From positions 8,127,001-8,191,000 of the forward strand of contig OX335653.1 in assembly GCA_946894095.1 (NCBI GenBank): DNA of 64,000 nt. Reading direction: 5' to 3'. Below, piece after piece: positions 11,813 to 23,569 of the stretch. Each line of letters opens with the position of its first letter. The stretch's first letter is position 1. Position numbers and translations under genes: made by a program. The notes below the pieces were generated by a model. It had not been told where the DNA came from and did no database searches. It saw nothing but the letters and a program-made list of their open reading frames with translations. The DNA is from Incurvaria masculella. Lineage: Eukaryota; Arthropoda; Insecta; Lepidoptera; Incurvariidae.

Positions 11813-11836
11813 GGCCGGCCCCACGTGTGGCCGGCC
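11813..11836. repeat. 24-bp GC palindrome centred on a CACGTG E-box
   Basis: GGCCGGCC arms flank CCACGTGTGG, giving a palindrome with one mismatched pair around a canonical CACGTG E-box. CACGTG is a bHLH site (Myc/Max-type or Clock/Cycle-type). It is isolated in an AT-rich region, so it may be regulatory or simply a structural palindrome. Confidence 0.55.
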
Positions 11837-12772
11837 TAGACGTTGACCGCGATAATAACTGATATTTATTGTGGTACTACATACAACACGACTTTTGTAC
11901 ACGGATATGTTATGTATGTATGCATATGTAAATTTTAAATACATAGACGGTTAACGATGCCGCGAGAATGTACGTACGTAAGCAGTAATTTTAAAATAGG
12001 TTGAAAAATATTTTTTGATACTTAAAAAATACGCGAAAAATATGTTGAAATGCTATTACACCAATTCACCGAGATACCAAATGTAAAATCCTTTTTTTTT
12101 TGCCAAGGCAGGAACTTTCTTATATTGCACGGCTTTCATTGAACTGGATGGAAAATACGGATAATTATTGATGGTCGTTACACAGTTGAGAGAATTACAT
12201 TATTTTTTTTAATTCGATAGTACCTACACGGTCGGGATCAACCCTTCTTCACACAACGACTGGTTTTTTTTTATGTAAACCGAGACATATGGCGTACGCG
12301 AGGCCCACAAAAAGGTGCCATCTTAGCAATCCTTTCTCGATTCTAGTCACAGCATCACTAGTGACACTCACAATGCGCTAAATACCGACTATCGTGATCT
12401 TGTCTGGCTGGCTTATTTAAGCAAGAGTAAACGAAGACATTGGGAATTCGTCACGCTGGTGTAAATAAGGCAGGTGCTGGGACAATGGCCGGCGGTCGCA
12501 GCGCAACATTGAATAAATTTGAATATTATTTCTAGAAAAATACTGTTTCCTCCTAATCTTGCATGCAGTGCTCTTTTTGCTTGTTGGAAAATGCGAACGT
12601 CTAATGTCACGTAGAACAAATGACCTCTCCCTGTGGGTATATCCCACAGAAGTGTTAATAAAGAAATCATAATAATTTTCATTTCCTATGAAACAATTGA
12701 ATTCAACAAAGGAAGGTGAACGTACCCATACATTTTTAAATCTATACAAATACATTCAATGAAGCAGAATTG

Positions 12773-13015
12773 TTTGTTTGTTTGAATGGGCTCATCTTTG
12801 GAACTAGCAGTCGGATGTGAAAAAATAGATTTGCGTTTAACAGCTCATTTATTGGGGAAGGCCATTTGGGCAGGGCAAAAAGAAACAAATCAGAAAGACC
12901 GCTACACGAACGGGCGATGCGACGCGGTGGACTAAGTCCAAGGGCACATTTTACTGGGCTCCGCTCGGGTGATAGTTATGATAAAATTGATCCGAGCGTA
13001 TTTGTATTTGTATTT
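12773..13015 (+). repeat. Dispersed repeat, copy 1 (TTTGTTTGAATGGGCTCATC type)
   Basis: It starts with TTTGTTTG followed by GAATGGGCTCATCTTTGGAAC and continues through GCGATGCGACGCGGTGG to an ACTCCA/TCCGCTCGG-like region. The stretch at 21837-22140 follows the same order of blocks (CGGCTAATCTTGGGAAC ... GGATGCGACGAGGTGG ... ACTCCAGCGGAGCC). It resembles the 3' region of an RTE-type or related LINE; the class assignment is tentative. Confidence 0.5.
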
Positions 13016-13289
13016 TATTCATCATCCATAGACAGCTTGCTGCACTCGGAATCGTCACATTTCCATATTTAACATCGTTAATCATAATCATCATTTTACA
13101 TTCGTCAGTTGGTGAAAACTATTTGTTCCTGTGTTTTGAGCTTTTAACCAAGTCTTTATAAAGGAATTCAAATTTTTTTTCGGTTGTTAAATCATTTTAA
13201 TAACCCTAAATTTACTAATAATAATGTCAAATATTTAGTTTATCGGTTAATGTCGTTTCTGACTGATGTCGGGATGAACATAACATTTT

Positions 13290-13530
13290 ATGATATAAGA
13301 GTTCCCCATACAAACTTTCATACCCCTTTTCACCCCCTTTGAGTTTCATTTTCACCACAAAGGGTAATCTATGTTCTTTCCCGAGCTCCAGACTCTCTCT
13401 TTACCATATTTCATTAAAAAACTGGTTCAGCGGTTTAAGCGTGAAAACATAACTGACAGACAGAGTTATTTTCGTATTTATAATATTACTAGCAGCCCGT
13501 CCCGGCTTTGCACGGGATAATATCGTTTAA
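13290..13530 (+). repeat. Composite dispersed repeat ending in CCCGTCCCGGCTTTGCACGG
   Basis: A segment with GGTTCAGCGGTTTAAGCGTG, then ACTGACAGACAGAGTTATTT and ATTTATAATATTACTAGC, is followed by a GC-rich CCCGTCCCGGCTTTGCACGG motif. These juxtaposed pieces are very common in lepidopteran intergenic DNA. I recognise them only as repeats and do not assign a family. Confidence 0.55.
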
Positions 13531-13664
13531 AATATTTTGACACAATGATACACAAATAAACCCTTTTTACGTAGAGTTCCTATATTGAAATATTTGAAAT
13601 AAAAAACTTAGATATTATTATTAGATGATTAAGAGATATTAGAGAAATAATAAATTCAAAGTGC

Positions 13665-13760
13665 TATAGGGAGAACCGCGGCCTCCGACGCACTATTTAT
13701 AGGCACGCTCCCGCCGCCCCGGCCGGCCGGTACCGCCGCAAACGCTACGTCCCGCAATTT
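13665..13760. promoter_or_regulatory. GC-rich patch with perfect MEF2 palindrome
   Basis: CTATTTATAG at 13693-13702 matches the MEF2 consensus (YTAWWWWTAR) as a perfect palindrome and could equally serve as a TATA-like element. It is followed by GC-rich sequence (GCCGCCCCGGCCGGCCGG at 13716-13733). It lies just downstream of the composite repeat, so it may belong to that repeat instead of being host regulation. Confidence 0.25.
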
Positions 13761-14383
13761 TTAAATTTGTAATATCTTCGAAAATATTCATTTAAATCAT
13801 ATGCTGTAACGGGCCATATATATCTTTATTTCAACAACAATGTATTAAAGGTATTTAATTGGATAAGGATTAATGCTGTATTGGATATAATCCACAACAA
13901 TACTAAAAAATGCTCAACGTCCGAGCTCACAATTCCAGACTGAACAATGGAATTCTATTATTGGCCACAATCCTTAGACTAAGAACCATTGTATAACTGA
14001 CTGTATGTAACGCTGTTGAATTCCTTAATACTAAATAAAATAAATAATCACTTCGAAAATTAGCCATTATTTGTCGTAAAAAGTAAATGACAAAAAAAAT
14101 TTATTGTGGGATATCCATAAGAGATAGACATATACCATCGCGGAGTTTTCTGTAGACCTTTTCAATGTGTACAATACTTAGTACGTTATTTTGATAAATC
14201 TCGTAGGGTTCAGCCTGCGTTTGCAATGTAAGCGGAAAAAATTAAATTTTTTACGACATCACATTGGAAAACTCAAAAATAACAGTATTTCTCCACTATT
14301 TAATGGATGTTATTATACATATAATCCTTCCTCTTCAATCATTCTATCCATTAAAAAAAACCGCATAAAAATCCGTTGCGTAG

Positions 14384-14669
14384 TTTTTAGGGTTCCGTAC
14401 CCAAAGGGTGAAAACGGAACCCTATTACTAAGCCTCCGCTGTCCGTCCGTCCATCCGTCCGTCTGTCCATCTGTCACAGGGCTGTATCTCAGTAACCATA
14501 ACAGATAGGAAGCTGAAATTTTCACAGAGTGTGTATTTATTTTGCCGCTATAACAACAAATAGGTAAGATTAAAAAATAATTAAAACTAAAGGGGGCCCC
14601 CATACAAAAAAATAAAATTATTTTACGATGGTACGGAACCCTTCTTGTGCGAGTCCGACTCGCACTTGT
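14384..14669 (-). mobile_element. TCCG-array non-autonomous element, copy A
   Basis: Family layout in the reference orientation: GGCCAAG, palindrome GTGCGAGTCGGACTCGCAC, a GGGTTCCGTACCATCG block, an AT-rich middle containing TTGTTGTTATAGCGGCAAAA, a (GGAC)n tandem array, then GGCTTAGTAATAG and a terminal hairpin GGGTTCCGT/ACGGAACCC followed by CTAAAA. Copy A is complete in reverse orientation, with its palindrome at 14647-14665 and a short impure array at 14441-14475. It has no coding capacity. The terminal hairpin plus CTAA end resembles Helitron 3' ends, but this is inference. Confidence 0.75.
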
Positions 14670-14735
14670 TAAGATTTAAGCGTACATAGGGATATAGTGA
14701 TATAGGGACAGAGAAAGCGACTTTGTTTTATATGA

Positions 14736-14905
14736 AATGAAATGAAAATATTCTTTATTGCTTACAACTATTAGATATTATGCAAAGTCGAGCTTATTGC
14801 CAAAGGCAATCTCTAACAGCTAACCTTAATATTAGAAAATATAGAGGTAGCAAGAAACAATAAATTACTTAAAACTAAGCACCATAATCACACTTAGAAA
14901 ACATT
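14736..14905 (-). mobile_element. LINE 3' tail (reverse orientation)
   Basis: Read on the - strand, the sequence has GCCTTTGGCAATAAGCTCGAC, then AAGCAATAAAGAATATTTTC and a simple ATTTC-type terminal repeat (14736-14752). This order of AATAAA followed by a short tandem tail is how CR1/L2-type non-LTR elements end in insects. A related but distinct tail lies at 23421-23560. It is 5'-truncated with no open frame. Confidence 0.5.
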
Positions 14906-14939
14906 AGATAACTTTTTATCATATTTACAAGAATAGTAC

Positions 14940-16000
14940 TATGTAGTGATAGTATAGATTACTATGGGCTCGTAGCAAGCCAAACGGCGACGCGACGCGG
15001 TTGCCAGCCGCCTCTCTAGTTCATTTATTTTTAACGTTCTTGGTCGTGATATTCAGTATTCACTGTATTTTATTGACGATAAATTTAAGTTAACATGAAC
15101 ATACAGCCATATTAGCCCAAAAACAACACACACAAACAAGGTGACACGCCACATACCTTTGAACGGAAAAGTGACGGAAAACGTGAAACGTGACAAGATC
15201 GTTTAAAATTATAATATATCATATTATGAATTAAAAAAAACTGTGTGTAATGAACTATTAATAACCGCAAATTTAAATTAATCCGATGTCTTGTAACGTG
15301 CCAGGATCCATAGCAATCACACGCGCAGACTCGACGAATATTATGCACGGTATTTATTGAATATTGAATATTAGTCATTGTTCAATCGGCTATAACTTAT
15401 CGATTTGTCCGCCTCCGATGGGTAATGGAAACGTTACGATATTTTATCATCACGTGAGACTATATCATTACAGCATCACGTATCTTCCTGATTGCACGGA
15501 AAATATTCTAACATGCCGCGCTTAGATTCTCATGATTTACCTGCGTATTTGAGCTTTCTACTTAACTGCCCATCCGTTATTGTGCGAGTTTTTTTGCAGA
15601 ACCGTGTCAATAATACACATGGCCTATTGTTTTAGTTATTTTTGAATTATTCCATTGGAATTAACCTACTTGGAAGCCCACTTATTTTTTTATTATTTCA
15701 TTGGAATATTTGGCATATTTCATTAATTATTAAGTTGTCGTTACCACATTGAAATAAAAAAATAATTATTTATTGTATCAGGGGCTTCACGACCCAATGC
15801 AAACTATTTTATATCCATATTTAAAAAGAGCGAATTCATATTTTTTACAAGTTTATTAGTAAAAAAATACCTATGCGGTATCGGTCTACTAGCACTAACT
15901 GATATATTTTTAAATGTATTTTTTCGATGTAACATCAAAATTTCTCTAAGAACTCGCAATCATGGACAAGCAACATTTAATTACGAATTATATCAAATAA
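14940..16000. other. Intronic sequence, no gene
   Basis: I see nothing supportable. A GC-richer string at 14965-15020 and several chance frames on the - strand (15112-15378) lack protein signatures. Confidence 0.5.
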
Positions 16001-16007
16001 TTATCAA

Positions 16008-16065
16008 CCAGAATCGAACCTGTACATTCGCTCTGACCACTACCCACTGAGCCTACACCGCGAAT
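16008..16065 (-). repeat. tRNA-derived SINE head or decayed tRNA relic
   Basis: On the - strand, TAGGCTCAGTGGGTAG (16055 down to 16040) fits a pol III A box and GGTTCGATTCTGG (16020 down to 16008) fits a B box. The boxes are too close, and no 7-bp acceptor stem can be drawn, so this is not a functional tRNA gene. A tRNA-derived SINE fragment is more likely. Confidence 0.5.
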
Positions 16066-16099
16066 GCGGTCCGTTCATTCCGTTGACGGTGATGCATGT

Positions 16100-17335
16100 T
16101 CGTCTCCGCCTAATATTATCCTCCACGTGCTCAAACGCAGCTCACACAACGCCATCTTTCCCGCTCGCACATTTTTAAATTCTTCATAACCTCAAAACGA
16201 CAAACTTACTTGTGATTAGTTTTTTATGGATAGGGAAACTGTTCAAAATAGAATTTAAATGTTATAACTGTTTAAAGACGGAGACGATCGAGCGGCTTAC
16301 AAAATTTTTCAGTAGGAATTAAGTTCCAGACGCTTGTCAAAAAGCTCTCGGTATCTCTTAATATATTTGTGAATTCAACAATAATAACAACGGTAAACAA
16401 GTCAGGCGTGTTAATGAATTGAATTCCTCCTACTCTTTGGGTAGATCTTGCAATAAATTCTCTATTATACGGCCCACACAGCCGCGTGTATCAATAAAAT
16501 AGTTGATTAACGCCGTCTGAATTCTATTTACATTTTTTCTCGAATAACAATTCACGTCTGTGGCGCAACTAGCGCGTTAGATGAGACAGCGGTGAAAATA
16601 TTTTCGGAAGAGAGAGATGACGGAGATGGCACAGTTGGGTCCTGCAAGTTCCGAGGTCACCCATTGAGCACGTTAACCAAAAAGATAATCGAGCTAAACA
16701 CTACATGCGGGCCCGATGTCCGAAAAAAACCGGACGGTTCTATTAAATATACGAACCCACGTTTTTTACCAACCCGCCGACGCGTACCGGTATACTGTCG
16801 TAAATTATAATTTATAGAGGACCAAGATAAAATTAAGATATCTTACCTTTTGGAATCTAGGGCGGCTTTCGTTTGATACAAATTCAATCATTAACGATTT
16901 TGTGACCGCTTTTGGGATGTGTGGCTTCTTGTGTAAGACAAAATAATTGTGTTCGCAGTTACATGTCAACAAATCGTTAAACGCACTTTTAGTATAAATT
17001 ACTATTGACCTAAATAAATTACTATTGACCCTTAAATAATATGTGCTTAACTATGCCCATCGAAAAGCTTTCGAAATTCACGGGGCCGAGAAAATCATGC
17101 TCTGGCCGGCCAGGTTTAAAGGACACCATGGTTGTACTTTTGAGGGAAACATATTGGCAGGGAGTGGAATCCATACTTTACCGAGCGTATGGATAAAATA
17201 TTTGAAGGATCGGCGGGTTCTAATTTAGGGAGTCCCGTTGGGAGTCCCAGTCTGCTCCGTGTATAGGTGTGGTAGATAATCAACAGTAGAATCAACTATA
17301 CAAGTAATTAATTCTGTATTATTGTATAAAAATTA
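16100..17335. other. Intronic sequence with a small direct repeat
   Basis: ATAAATTACTATTGACC occurs twice in tandem at about 16994-17030. The frame at 16592-16810 (72 codons) and the one at 17043-17228 show no recognisable family features, so I do not call genes. Confidence 0.5.
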
Positions 17336-17339
17336 AACT

Positions 17340-17890
17340 TTTTTTTCCATTTCCTGTTGCCGCCATGCCTCTCGCCGGGCACCCGACCTTCTGCACTAGA
17401 ATTAGCATTCTGCGCGTACGCACGCCCGGTGATTCCAGTGTTAACATTCGCGCAGGTCGTGACTGGACTGCCGTCGATTGCACCCCACGTTGACGCCTGC
17501 GAGAAAGTAAGAGCGACGCTCACGAACGTTTTGACGTAAGCTATCGGAGAGATCGGAAGATGAGTCCAACGTTAGATGTGAACGCTAGGAGCGAGCGGAG
17601 TCAATTCGAATGCGACGACGGCTATAGCCAATAACTTATTCTATGGTTATAGTGCGACGGCAGCAAATTGGCGATGCGTGAGTGGAATGCGGCGGCGTTG
17701 CTTCGCGAGGCGCATGCGCGAATCGGTGCACTTTGATGAGCCGCCAAGTGCGCTTGCGGTGGGTCCAACACTTCCAAGTTGCAATTGACGACCCAGTATT
17801 GTGTGAGGTATCTTTGTATTCTTGCATGAAAAGATGGTCGAAGCGGCAATGAAAAATTGTCCGGGTCTTCCATCCAGTTCAATTTAGCCG
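17340..17890. promoter_or_regulatory. GC-rich island, candidate regulatory DNA or old repeat
   Basis: About 550 bp with clearly elevated GC and many CpGs (for example GCGCGTACGCACGCCC near 17413, GGCGCATGCGCGAATCGG near 17709). It contains an imperfect palindrome around 17621-17652 (CTATAGCCAATAA ... TTATTCTATGGTTATAG). Overlapping short frames run on both strands, the pattern expected of GC-rich non-coding DNA. A SINE-like fragment abuts it at 17895. Confidence 0.3.
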
Positions 17891-17894
17891 TGTT

Positions 17895-17995
17895 CATAAA
17901 GGGATGGTCCTGGCGTGGCACCTAGTTCCTTCGGGAATGTGTTGTGTTGGGCTAATATTATAACGATAGTTGTGTCTATGTCAGGTTGCATAAAA
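17895..17995 (+). repeat. SINE-like dispersed repeat fragment, second copy
   Basis: GGTCCTGGCGTGGCACCTAG, TTCCTTCGGGAATGTG, TTGGGCTAATATTATA and GGTTGCATAAAA align in order with the 47453-47535 copy and, with more divergence, with 11499-11600. Confidence 0.65.
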
Positions 17996-17999
17996 AAAT

Positions 18000-19280
18000 A
18001 GGGGCACGGTAGGTGGCCAGCTTTTTGAAATCCTAGCTGAAAGGCACTTCAAGATATATTTTCATCAATTCTCGCAGTTTCGGTCACTTCACTTCAGAAT
18101 AGTTGCATAAATTATGTAATTCAAATTGGTTTCAATAAATTAAGCATGGATTTCAAAGATTTTTGAAATGATCTATCATATTAAATATAACCATGATTAA
18201 AGTGATTATAAGCCTATCGTTACAGATCTAAAAGTAGATCAAAATGGACGAATTTATTACTTTTGTCACATTAATCTACATTAATACAAATCATGTTAAA
18301 TAATGCATTTAGTGAATTTTTTAAATTGAGAATAGAGTCTTTTAAATACTCATTCATAAAATTATATTTTCGGCGTAGTTACCAGTATTTACATGATATG
18401 TGATAGCATTTATTTTATGCATAACATAAAATAATACCTAAGATTGCCGTATAATTTTTCGCACCTGAAGGTCATTGTGAGTCTCACCACTTTACACGCA
18501 GACACTCGCCAGCTAGTGCCGAGAGCAATGCATATTTTTGCCGTATTATCACACATTCGCAATAAAAATAAAGCACTGAAAAGTTGAAGTAAATCATAGG
18601 GAAGCTGGAAGGATTTCGGTTCCTCGCTGGGTAAACACTGGCATGGTTGGGCGAAGCGACGATTCTCGAGTCTGCCGCTACCGCCGCCGCCCGCTACCCC
18701 CAGTTTGTTTAGTGGCGGGACATTTTTGAAAAGGTGTAAGCGTATTTTAATTTAATAATACACCTAAGTATTCGGATAATTTGAATTATTTCTCCTGCTT
18801 TTTCATCTTTTCATGGCAACACTTATGCTTACAATTTTAAAATGTTTTTGGCCGGCCCCTATATTTACTTTCATATTCTCATAGAGCGCGAAAGCATCTC
18901 TTGCTATGGATCTAAGTCGAAATTACAATTAACTGAGGTATAATTTGAGTTTAAAAAATAATTGTACCTATAGGATCCACAAATTGATATGAATTAAATC
19001 CTTAATAAATTTGAAAAAAAAAAAGATAATGAACAAAATAACATCGGTTAACATCCCGCTAAATATTAAAAGCAAATAGCATTAAACGGTCGATTTCTTT
19101 AAATGTCCGCCATTTTGGTACGTATCATTTTATTAAATTGAAAATCTAAATACTTAGTTCCTTAAAATAGTTTTATCAAATTTAAACATATGTAAATAGG
19201 ATATGCATTCTCAATTCCCTCAATGCACTTCATTCTTTCTAATGTGAAAGGCATAAACTGAATTAAAATACATAAGGCAA
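18000..19280. other. Intronic sequence, one short GC-rich patch
   Basis: Mostly AT-rich without genes. At 18640-18720 there is a CpG-rich patch (CTGCCGCTACCGCCGCCGCC) that ends at a GTTTAGTGGCGGGAC string. Its role is unknown. Confidence 0.5.
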
Positions 19281-19284
19281 AAAC

Positions 19285-19475
19285 GTGAACACGGCACGCA
19301 CTGAAGGAACACATCCCGACTATTTACGAATGCGCGATCACGCCGCGCCGCGAGCCGCCGGCAGCGGCTGTGTGCCTGGCTGTGTCTCGCAGGCTGGCGC
19401 AGGCTCGCCTGCCTTACAATTTGTGGCTCAGATTATGGAACGCAAACTTACCGGGGCGAGGCAACACTGAGAAAA
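19285..19475. promoter_or_regulatory. GC-rich island, candidate CRE
   Basis: A CpG-rich stretch (CACGCCGCGCCGCGAGCCGCC near 19340) ending in GGCAACACTG at 19460-19469. The same 9-mer GGCAACACT recurs in the GC islands at 51099 and 51469. A 61-codon frame crosses it but shows no protein features. Confidence 0.25.
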
Positions 19476-19648
19476 GAGAATCCTAGACGCACGATTGAAC
19501 CACAAAACTTACACGGATTTCGGGAATCCACTTAATTTTTCTGAACTCATATAAATTATAGACCCTCTTCCGTTATATTTGGTGATATATTCAAGGGTTG
19601 ATAAATATGAAGTATTGGAATAACATCATCATATGTGATGTGAAAAAA

Positions 19649-19979
19649 CCGGCCAAGTGCGAGTCGGACTCGCACACGAAGGGTTCCGTACCATCGCACA
19701 ATATTTACAAAAAAAATACACGTTTTTTGTATGGGGCCCCCCTTTAATTATTATTATTTTTTAATGTTACCTATTTGTTGTTATAGCGGCAAAATAAATA
19801 CATAATCTGTGAAAATTTCAGCTTCCTACCTGTTACGGTTCATGAGATACAGCCCTGTGACAGACGGACAGACGGACGGACGGACGGACGGACGGACGGA
19901 CGGACGGACGGACGGACGGACAGCGGAGGCTTAGTAATAGGGTTCCGTTTTCACCCTTTGGGTACGGAACCCTAAAAAA
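19649..19979 (+). mobile_element. TCCG-array non-autonomous element, copy B (full length)
   Basis: It begins CCGGCCAAG with the 19-bp palindrome at 19657-19675 and carries a nearly pure GGAC tandem array (about 15 units, 19861-19924). It ends with the GGGTTCCGT ... ACGGAACCC hairpin and CTAAAAAA near 19979. It is a clean complete copy in the forward orientation of the family. Confidence 0.8.
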
Positions 19980-20749
19980 TACCAATCATTCCATGACGCG
20001 TACGTTGAGTTATTTCAAGTGTTTTCCTGTGAAAAAATTAAAACACTATTACAGTAGAGGACAATGAGCAGTGACTACTTTTGAGAGTTATCGAAAGATG
20101 GCTTTACAAACGAGCTAGTAAGTAAGTAACTACTAAAACTAAATCAGCGAGTGTGCGGGGGTCCATCTCGCTCGCCATCGCGTTCTCGCTTGATGAATGG
20201 GCTGAAACTAACGGCCGCTCAAATACGAGTGTTGTTCTCACTTTTAAGCTCACCGTTGAATGTGAATACAACGATGGATTATTACGTACGTATCTTAAAA
20301 CGTTATTGATGTATGTACTACTACTACTATTTATTTTTAATATTATTTTATAGGCTAGATTTATGTACATTATGATATTCTTATTGGTATGAATATTTAC
20401 AGATATTGTTTGTCTTTGAATGTAATTTAATTTAGTATTTTTTTAAATTATAATCTTAAAGGCTTTGTCCAACAGATACGAGTTTTAACTAAAATATGAA
20501 AAAGTAATCAAGCCACCGTGTTGCACAACTAATTTAATCTTAATGTTTTTAATTTTGGATCAAAGAGAAGTCATAAAATAAACTAAAAACTCCAAATAAT
20601 TGAAACAGTACTCCGATATAATTTCCTAGCCTAACACATAATACGACTTACACTAACATAAATGTGAATATTATTTGTATATCTTATATTATATATATAT
20701 AAAAAAGCTTATAAATAGCTTTTTTATAATTCGTTAAAATAAGGATTAG

Positions 20750-20925
20750 CTTTCACATCACCAAATATACAATACAATCTCTCGCGTCTGACTATCTGTC
20801 TCTCTGTCCGCTCATAACATGAGGACCACTCACCCGATTTAGATGCAGTTTGTATCTACGTGTAGCTTGATACTTTCTGTAGGGGCTTATATCAGTTCAA
20901 TCATGAAAGACTGAAAAACCCTCAC
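20750..20925 (+). repeat. Dispersed repeat fragment (CTCATAACATGAGGACCAC type)
   Basis: The segment TGTCCGCTCATAACATGAGGA with CACTCACCCGATTT is paralleled at 40370-40420 (CCGCTTATAACATGAGAACC), consistent with a LINE-type 3' region repeated in the genome. Confidence 0.4.
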
Positions 20926-20929
20926 TTCA

Positions 20930-21130
20930 GGCCGCCCAGCGCTGCTATACCGCGGCGCGGGGTGGTGGGGGGGGGCGGACATGACGGCGGAGGCAGCGCC
21001 CTTCTTCCGGCGCTCTCGCCACTTCCGGCGCCCACCGCGCCATTGACTTACGACCTGTTGACCCACATTTAAGACTCGCTCACTTCACTCGCCGCTCGAA
21101 TCTTCGCTCCGCGTGTCTTAGATCTACATT
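20930..21130. promoter_or_regulatory. CpG island in Ubx intron, candidate CRE or non-coding promoter
   Basis: A strongly GC/CpG-rich block with a G run (GGGGGGGGGCGG at about 20965), two CTTCCGGCG strings (about 21005 and 21022; CTTCCGG is an ETS-type core) and CGCGCCATTGAC. It has a sharp boundary with AT-rich sequence on both sides. No TATA element or start site can be assigned. Confidence 0.3.
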
Positions 21131-21836
21131 TTTCTGTCATATATTCAGCATGTTGCGGGATAGGTAGGAGAAACTAAATTAATATTATCGAAATCACGTC
21201 TAAAACTTCAGAATTTAGATTTTTGTGATAAGCATTTTATTCTTATAATAATGAGTGCGTTGTATAAAGAACAGGGTCGATGACAACAAATCTACTTAGT
21301 AACGGTTTTTTTTTTTAAATGCTAGTATCATAGGGAGCGATTTCATGATTATTTATATTTTTTATTAGTAAATTTATAATCGCACAAAAAGCTTTAAATG
21401 TGTTCAAAGCAAAATAAATCGTATACTAAACGAGTAACTACGAGGCCAGATATTTAGCACACTTAATTTCTTATCCCACTGTATTCTCCCAATTCATTGC
21501 GATCGTTTTAAGAATCAAATTACCTGCGCAAAGATGTTCATTAACCGGAGTATTGTTTACGCAACAAAATGTGTACTAAATTAATTAAACACACACTTAA
21601 TACGTAACGGTGGCCTCCGAGGCGCCGGAATCTAAAATTTATTTCTTTCGATTTAAATAATTCAGTCGTGAATTTTCTTCAACGCTTAAATTTATTCATG
21701 CAGTGATTACAAAAGGTACCTTGAGGATCTCCTTCGAGCGACTACAACTCGTTTCAAGCTAAGACCCACATTCATTTTCTGTACTTTAATACCGTTTTTC
21801 GTGCACATATACTTTGAGGTCACTATCAGAATATGA

Positions 21837-22140
21837 AGTTTGTTTGTTTTATTGTTTTGAACGGCTAATCTTGGGAACACGAAAGGTCAATCGGATTTGA
21901 CACATTTATTTTGCATTTGATAGGCCAATTCTTCGGGGAGGTTACTGGCTTATTTAACATCACACCACGACCCTTTCGAGCCGAGCAAAAAGAAAAAAAA
22001 GTCGAAAAGAAAGCGAAGCGAAAACGAAGCAATTTCGCTGTCTGGGGATGCGACGAGGTGGTCTAGGGGTCGAGGGCGCTTTTTTCCGGACACCGATCGG
22101 GTTTGTCCTAAACGAAATTGACTCCAGCGGAGCCAGGAAA
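21837..22140 (+). repeat. Dispersed repeat, copy 2 (TTTGTTT...GGCTAATCTTGGGAAC type)
   Basis: It follows the same block order as 12773-13015: T-rich GTTTG head, CGGCTAATCTTGGGAAC, TCGGATTTGACACATT, a middle containing an AAAGAAAAAAAAGTCG tract, GGATGCGACGAGGTGG, and a terminal ACTCCAGCGGAGCC. This copy is the fuller one. The class is probably a LINE 3' region. Confidence 0.55.
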
Positions 22141-22149
22141 CTCAGTTGG

Positions 22150-22600
22150 TCCCTAATAATATAATGTTTGTGATTGTTTTTGGTTTCACCGGTTCATACT
22201 TGCGGTTATGTCGCTTGTAATCGTGAAGGCAGTCGGTATATTTCCAAGTTTACCTATTTCGATCCCCTGAATAAATCGCCAACCCGTTGGAATGCGACCA
22301 AACGATTCCGTCCCGCGCCGCCTGAGGGCAGGTGCGTTCGAATGAACTATTGTTCCTCGCGGGGTGTATCTCGTACAGAGATCTCGGTTCGGTAGCGTCT
22401 GAATTAAGATAATGTTCACACCTGGGTGCGCGCGACGACGCCGGATGGCGCATAAACGTCAATTCCTAAGTGATCGTAGTTACGAACGCAGTTTACGAGC
22501 GGGCAGCGCCCGACGCAAGTCGGCCGGGCTGCCATCTCGCGGCGCGACGACTCCACGCCACAGAATGTTGCGTCGCACGGAAAACACCTTTAATTTAAAC
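22150..22600. promoter_or_regulatory. GC-rich island, candidate regulatory DNA
   Basis: Elevated GC and CpG from about 22270 to 22570, with overlapping frames of 70-77 codons on both strands that look like composition shadows. No promoter motif decides its function. Confidence 0.25.
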
Positions 22601-22639
22601 TCTTTAATGGTTCACATACCAATGTGTTCTTGTTCTTAA

Positions 22640-23420
22640 CCTTTTGTGTGGTCTCAAATTAATTGATGTATCGGACCTAGAGTTGAATTTGAAAATTTCC
22701 GCTAAAATGCCTGATATTTTAGATAAAAAGTTAAACTAAAATACCAAAAAAACTTTTTTTTTTGTTTCCAGAAAATAGTTTTATAATTTTTAATATTTAT
22801 GACAGATACATTTACGTACAATTCTGTCAAATTAAAAGTCGTATTGCCAATAAGACAGAAAATCATTATTAATCTATGAAATTAAATATTGCTGGTAAGC
22901 AACATTGGACGCGGTCAAGCTCTCGATGGAGTGAACGTTAGACTGTTGAGCCTGTCCCTGGTTAAGATTTTACCGACCGGTACTGGGATGATACCTGGTT
23001 GCTATGTGATGTGTTTAGCTTATATCATGACAGGAGATCTTATCTATATATTTTTTTTGGTAATCACGGTCGCGCCATTCTTGTCCAGTTTCATAAAACA
23101 TCCATTTTTCTTTCATAATTTTGCATCGGTTATGTCTACATAACCTAAAAATGTAATTGGTGGTTATATGTTTTATTATAAAAAAAAGGTGGTTGGCAAT
23201 GAAGGTTGATGGCAAATGAGTTCCTATACCACCCGATACTGTGCGATCTATGCCCTCTACGCGGATTTAGCGAGTCGCTTTCCGCCTTTTTATGGAGTGT
23301 TTGTTCTGTCGTGTTGCTGTTGGAACACGCGCGTTCTAGTTTTGTTTCTTTAGCTTGACTTGGCTTCCCTTTGATGCTGATCGTTATATTATTAACTGAC
23401 TTAATATTTTATGTCCTTGA
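22640..23420. other. Intronic sequence, no gene
   Basis: The 84-codon frame at 22889-23143 includes a hydrophobic stretch but has no start context, homologue pattern or neighbouring exon signals, so it is not called. Nothing else was seen. Confidence 0.5.
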
Positions 23421-23560
23421 TAATAATAATAATAATAATAATAATAACGTTTATTGCACGATAAAGTGTACAAAAGGTAGAGCTTAATGCCTAAAGTCAT
23501 TTTCTACCAGCCTACCTTACAATATTGAGAACAGAAAAGGGTAGGCGCAAATAACAAGAG
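23421..23560 (-). mobile_element. LINE 3' tail with (TTA)n terminus (reverse orientation)
   Basis: On the - strand: GGCTGGTAGAAAATGACTTT, GGCATTAAGCTCTACC, TTTTGTACACTTTATCGTGC, AATAAACG, then a (TTA)9-type tract at 23421-23447. This is the standard ending of a CR1/L2-like non-LTR element. It is 5'-truncated. Confidence 0.6.
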
Positions 23561-23569
23561 AAAAAAAAA

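Noticed and set aside
16008..16065. tRNA gene on the - strand
   Set aside because: A and B boxes are present but too close, and no acceptor or anticodon arms pair. Treated as a SINE relic.
23421..23447. Independent (AAT)n microsatellite
   Set aside because: It directly abuts an AATAAA-containing LINE tail and is better explained as that element's terminal repeat.
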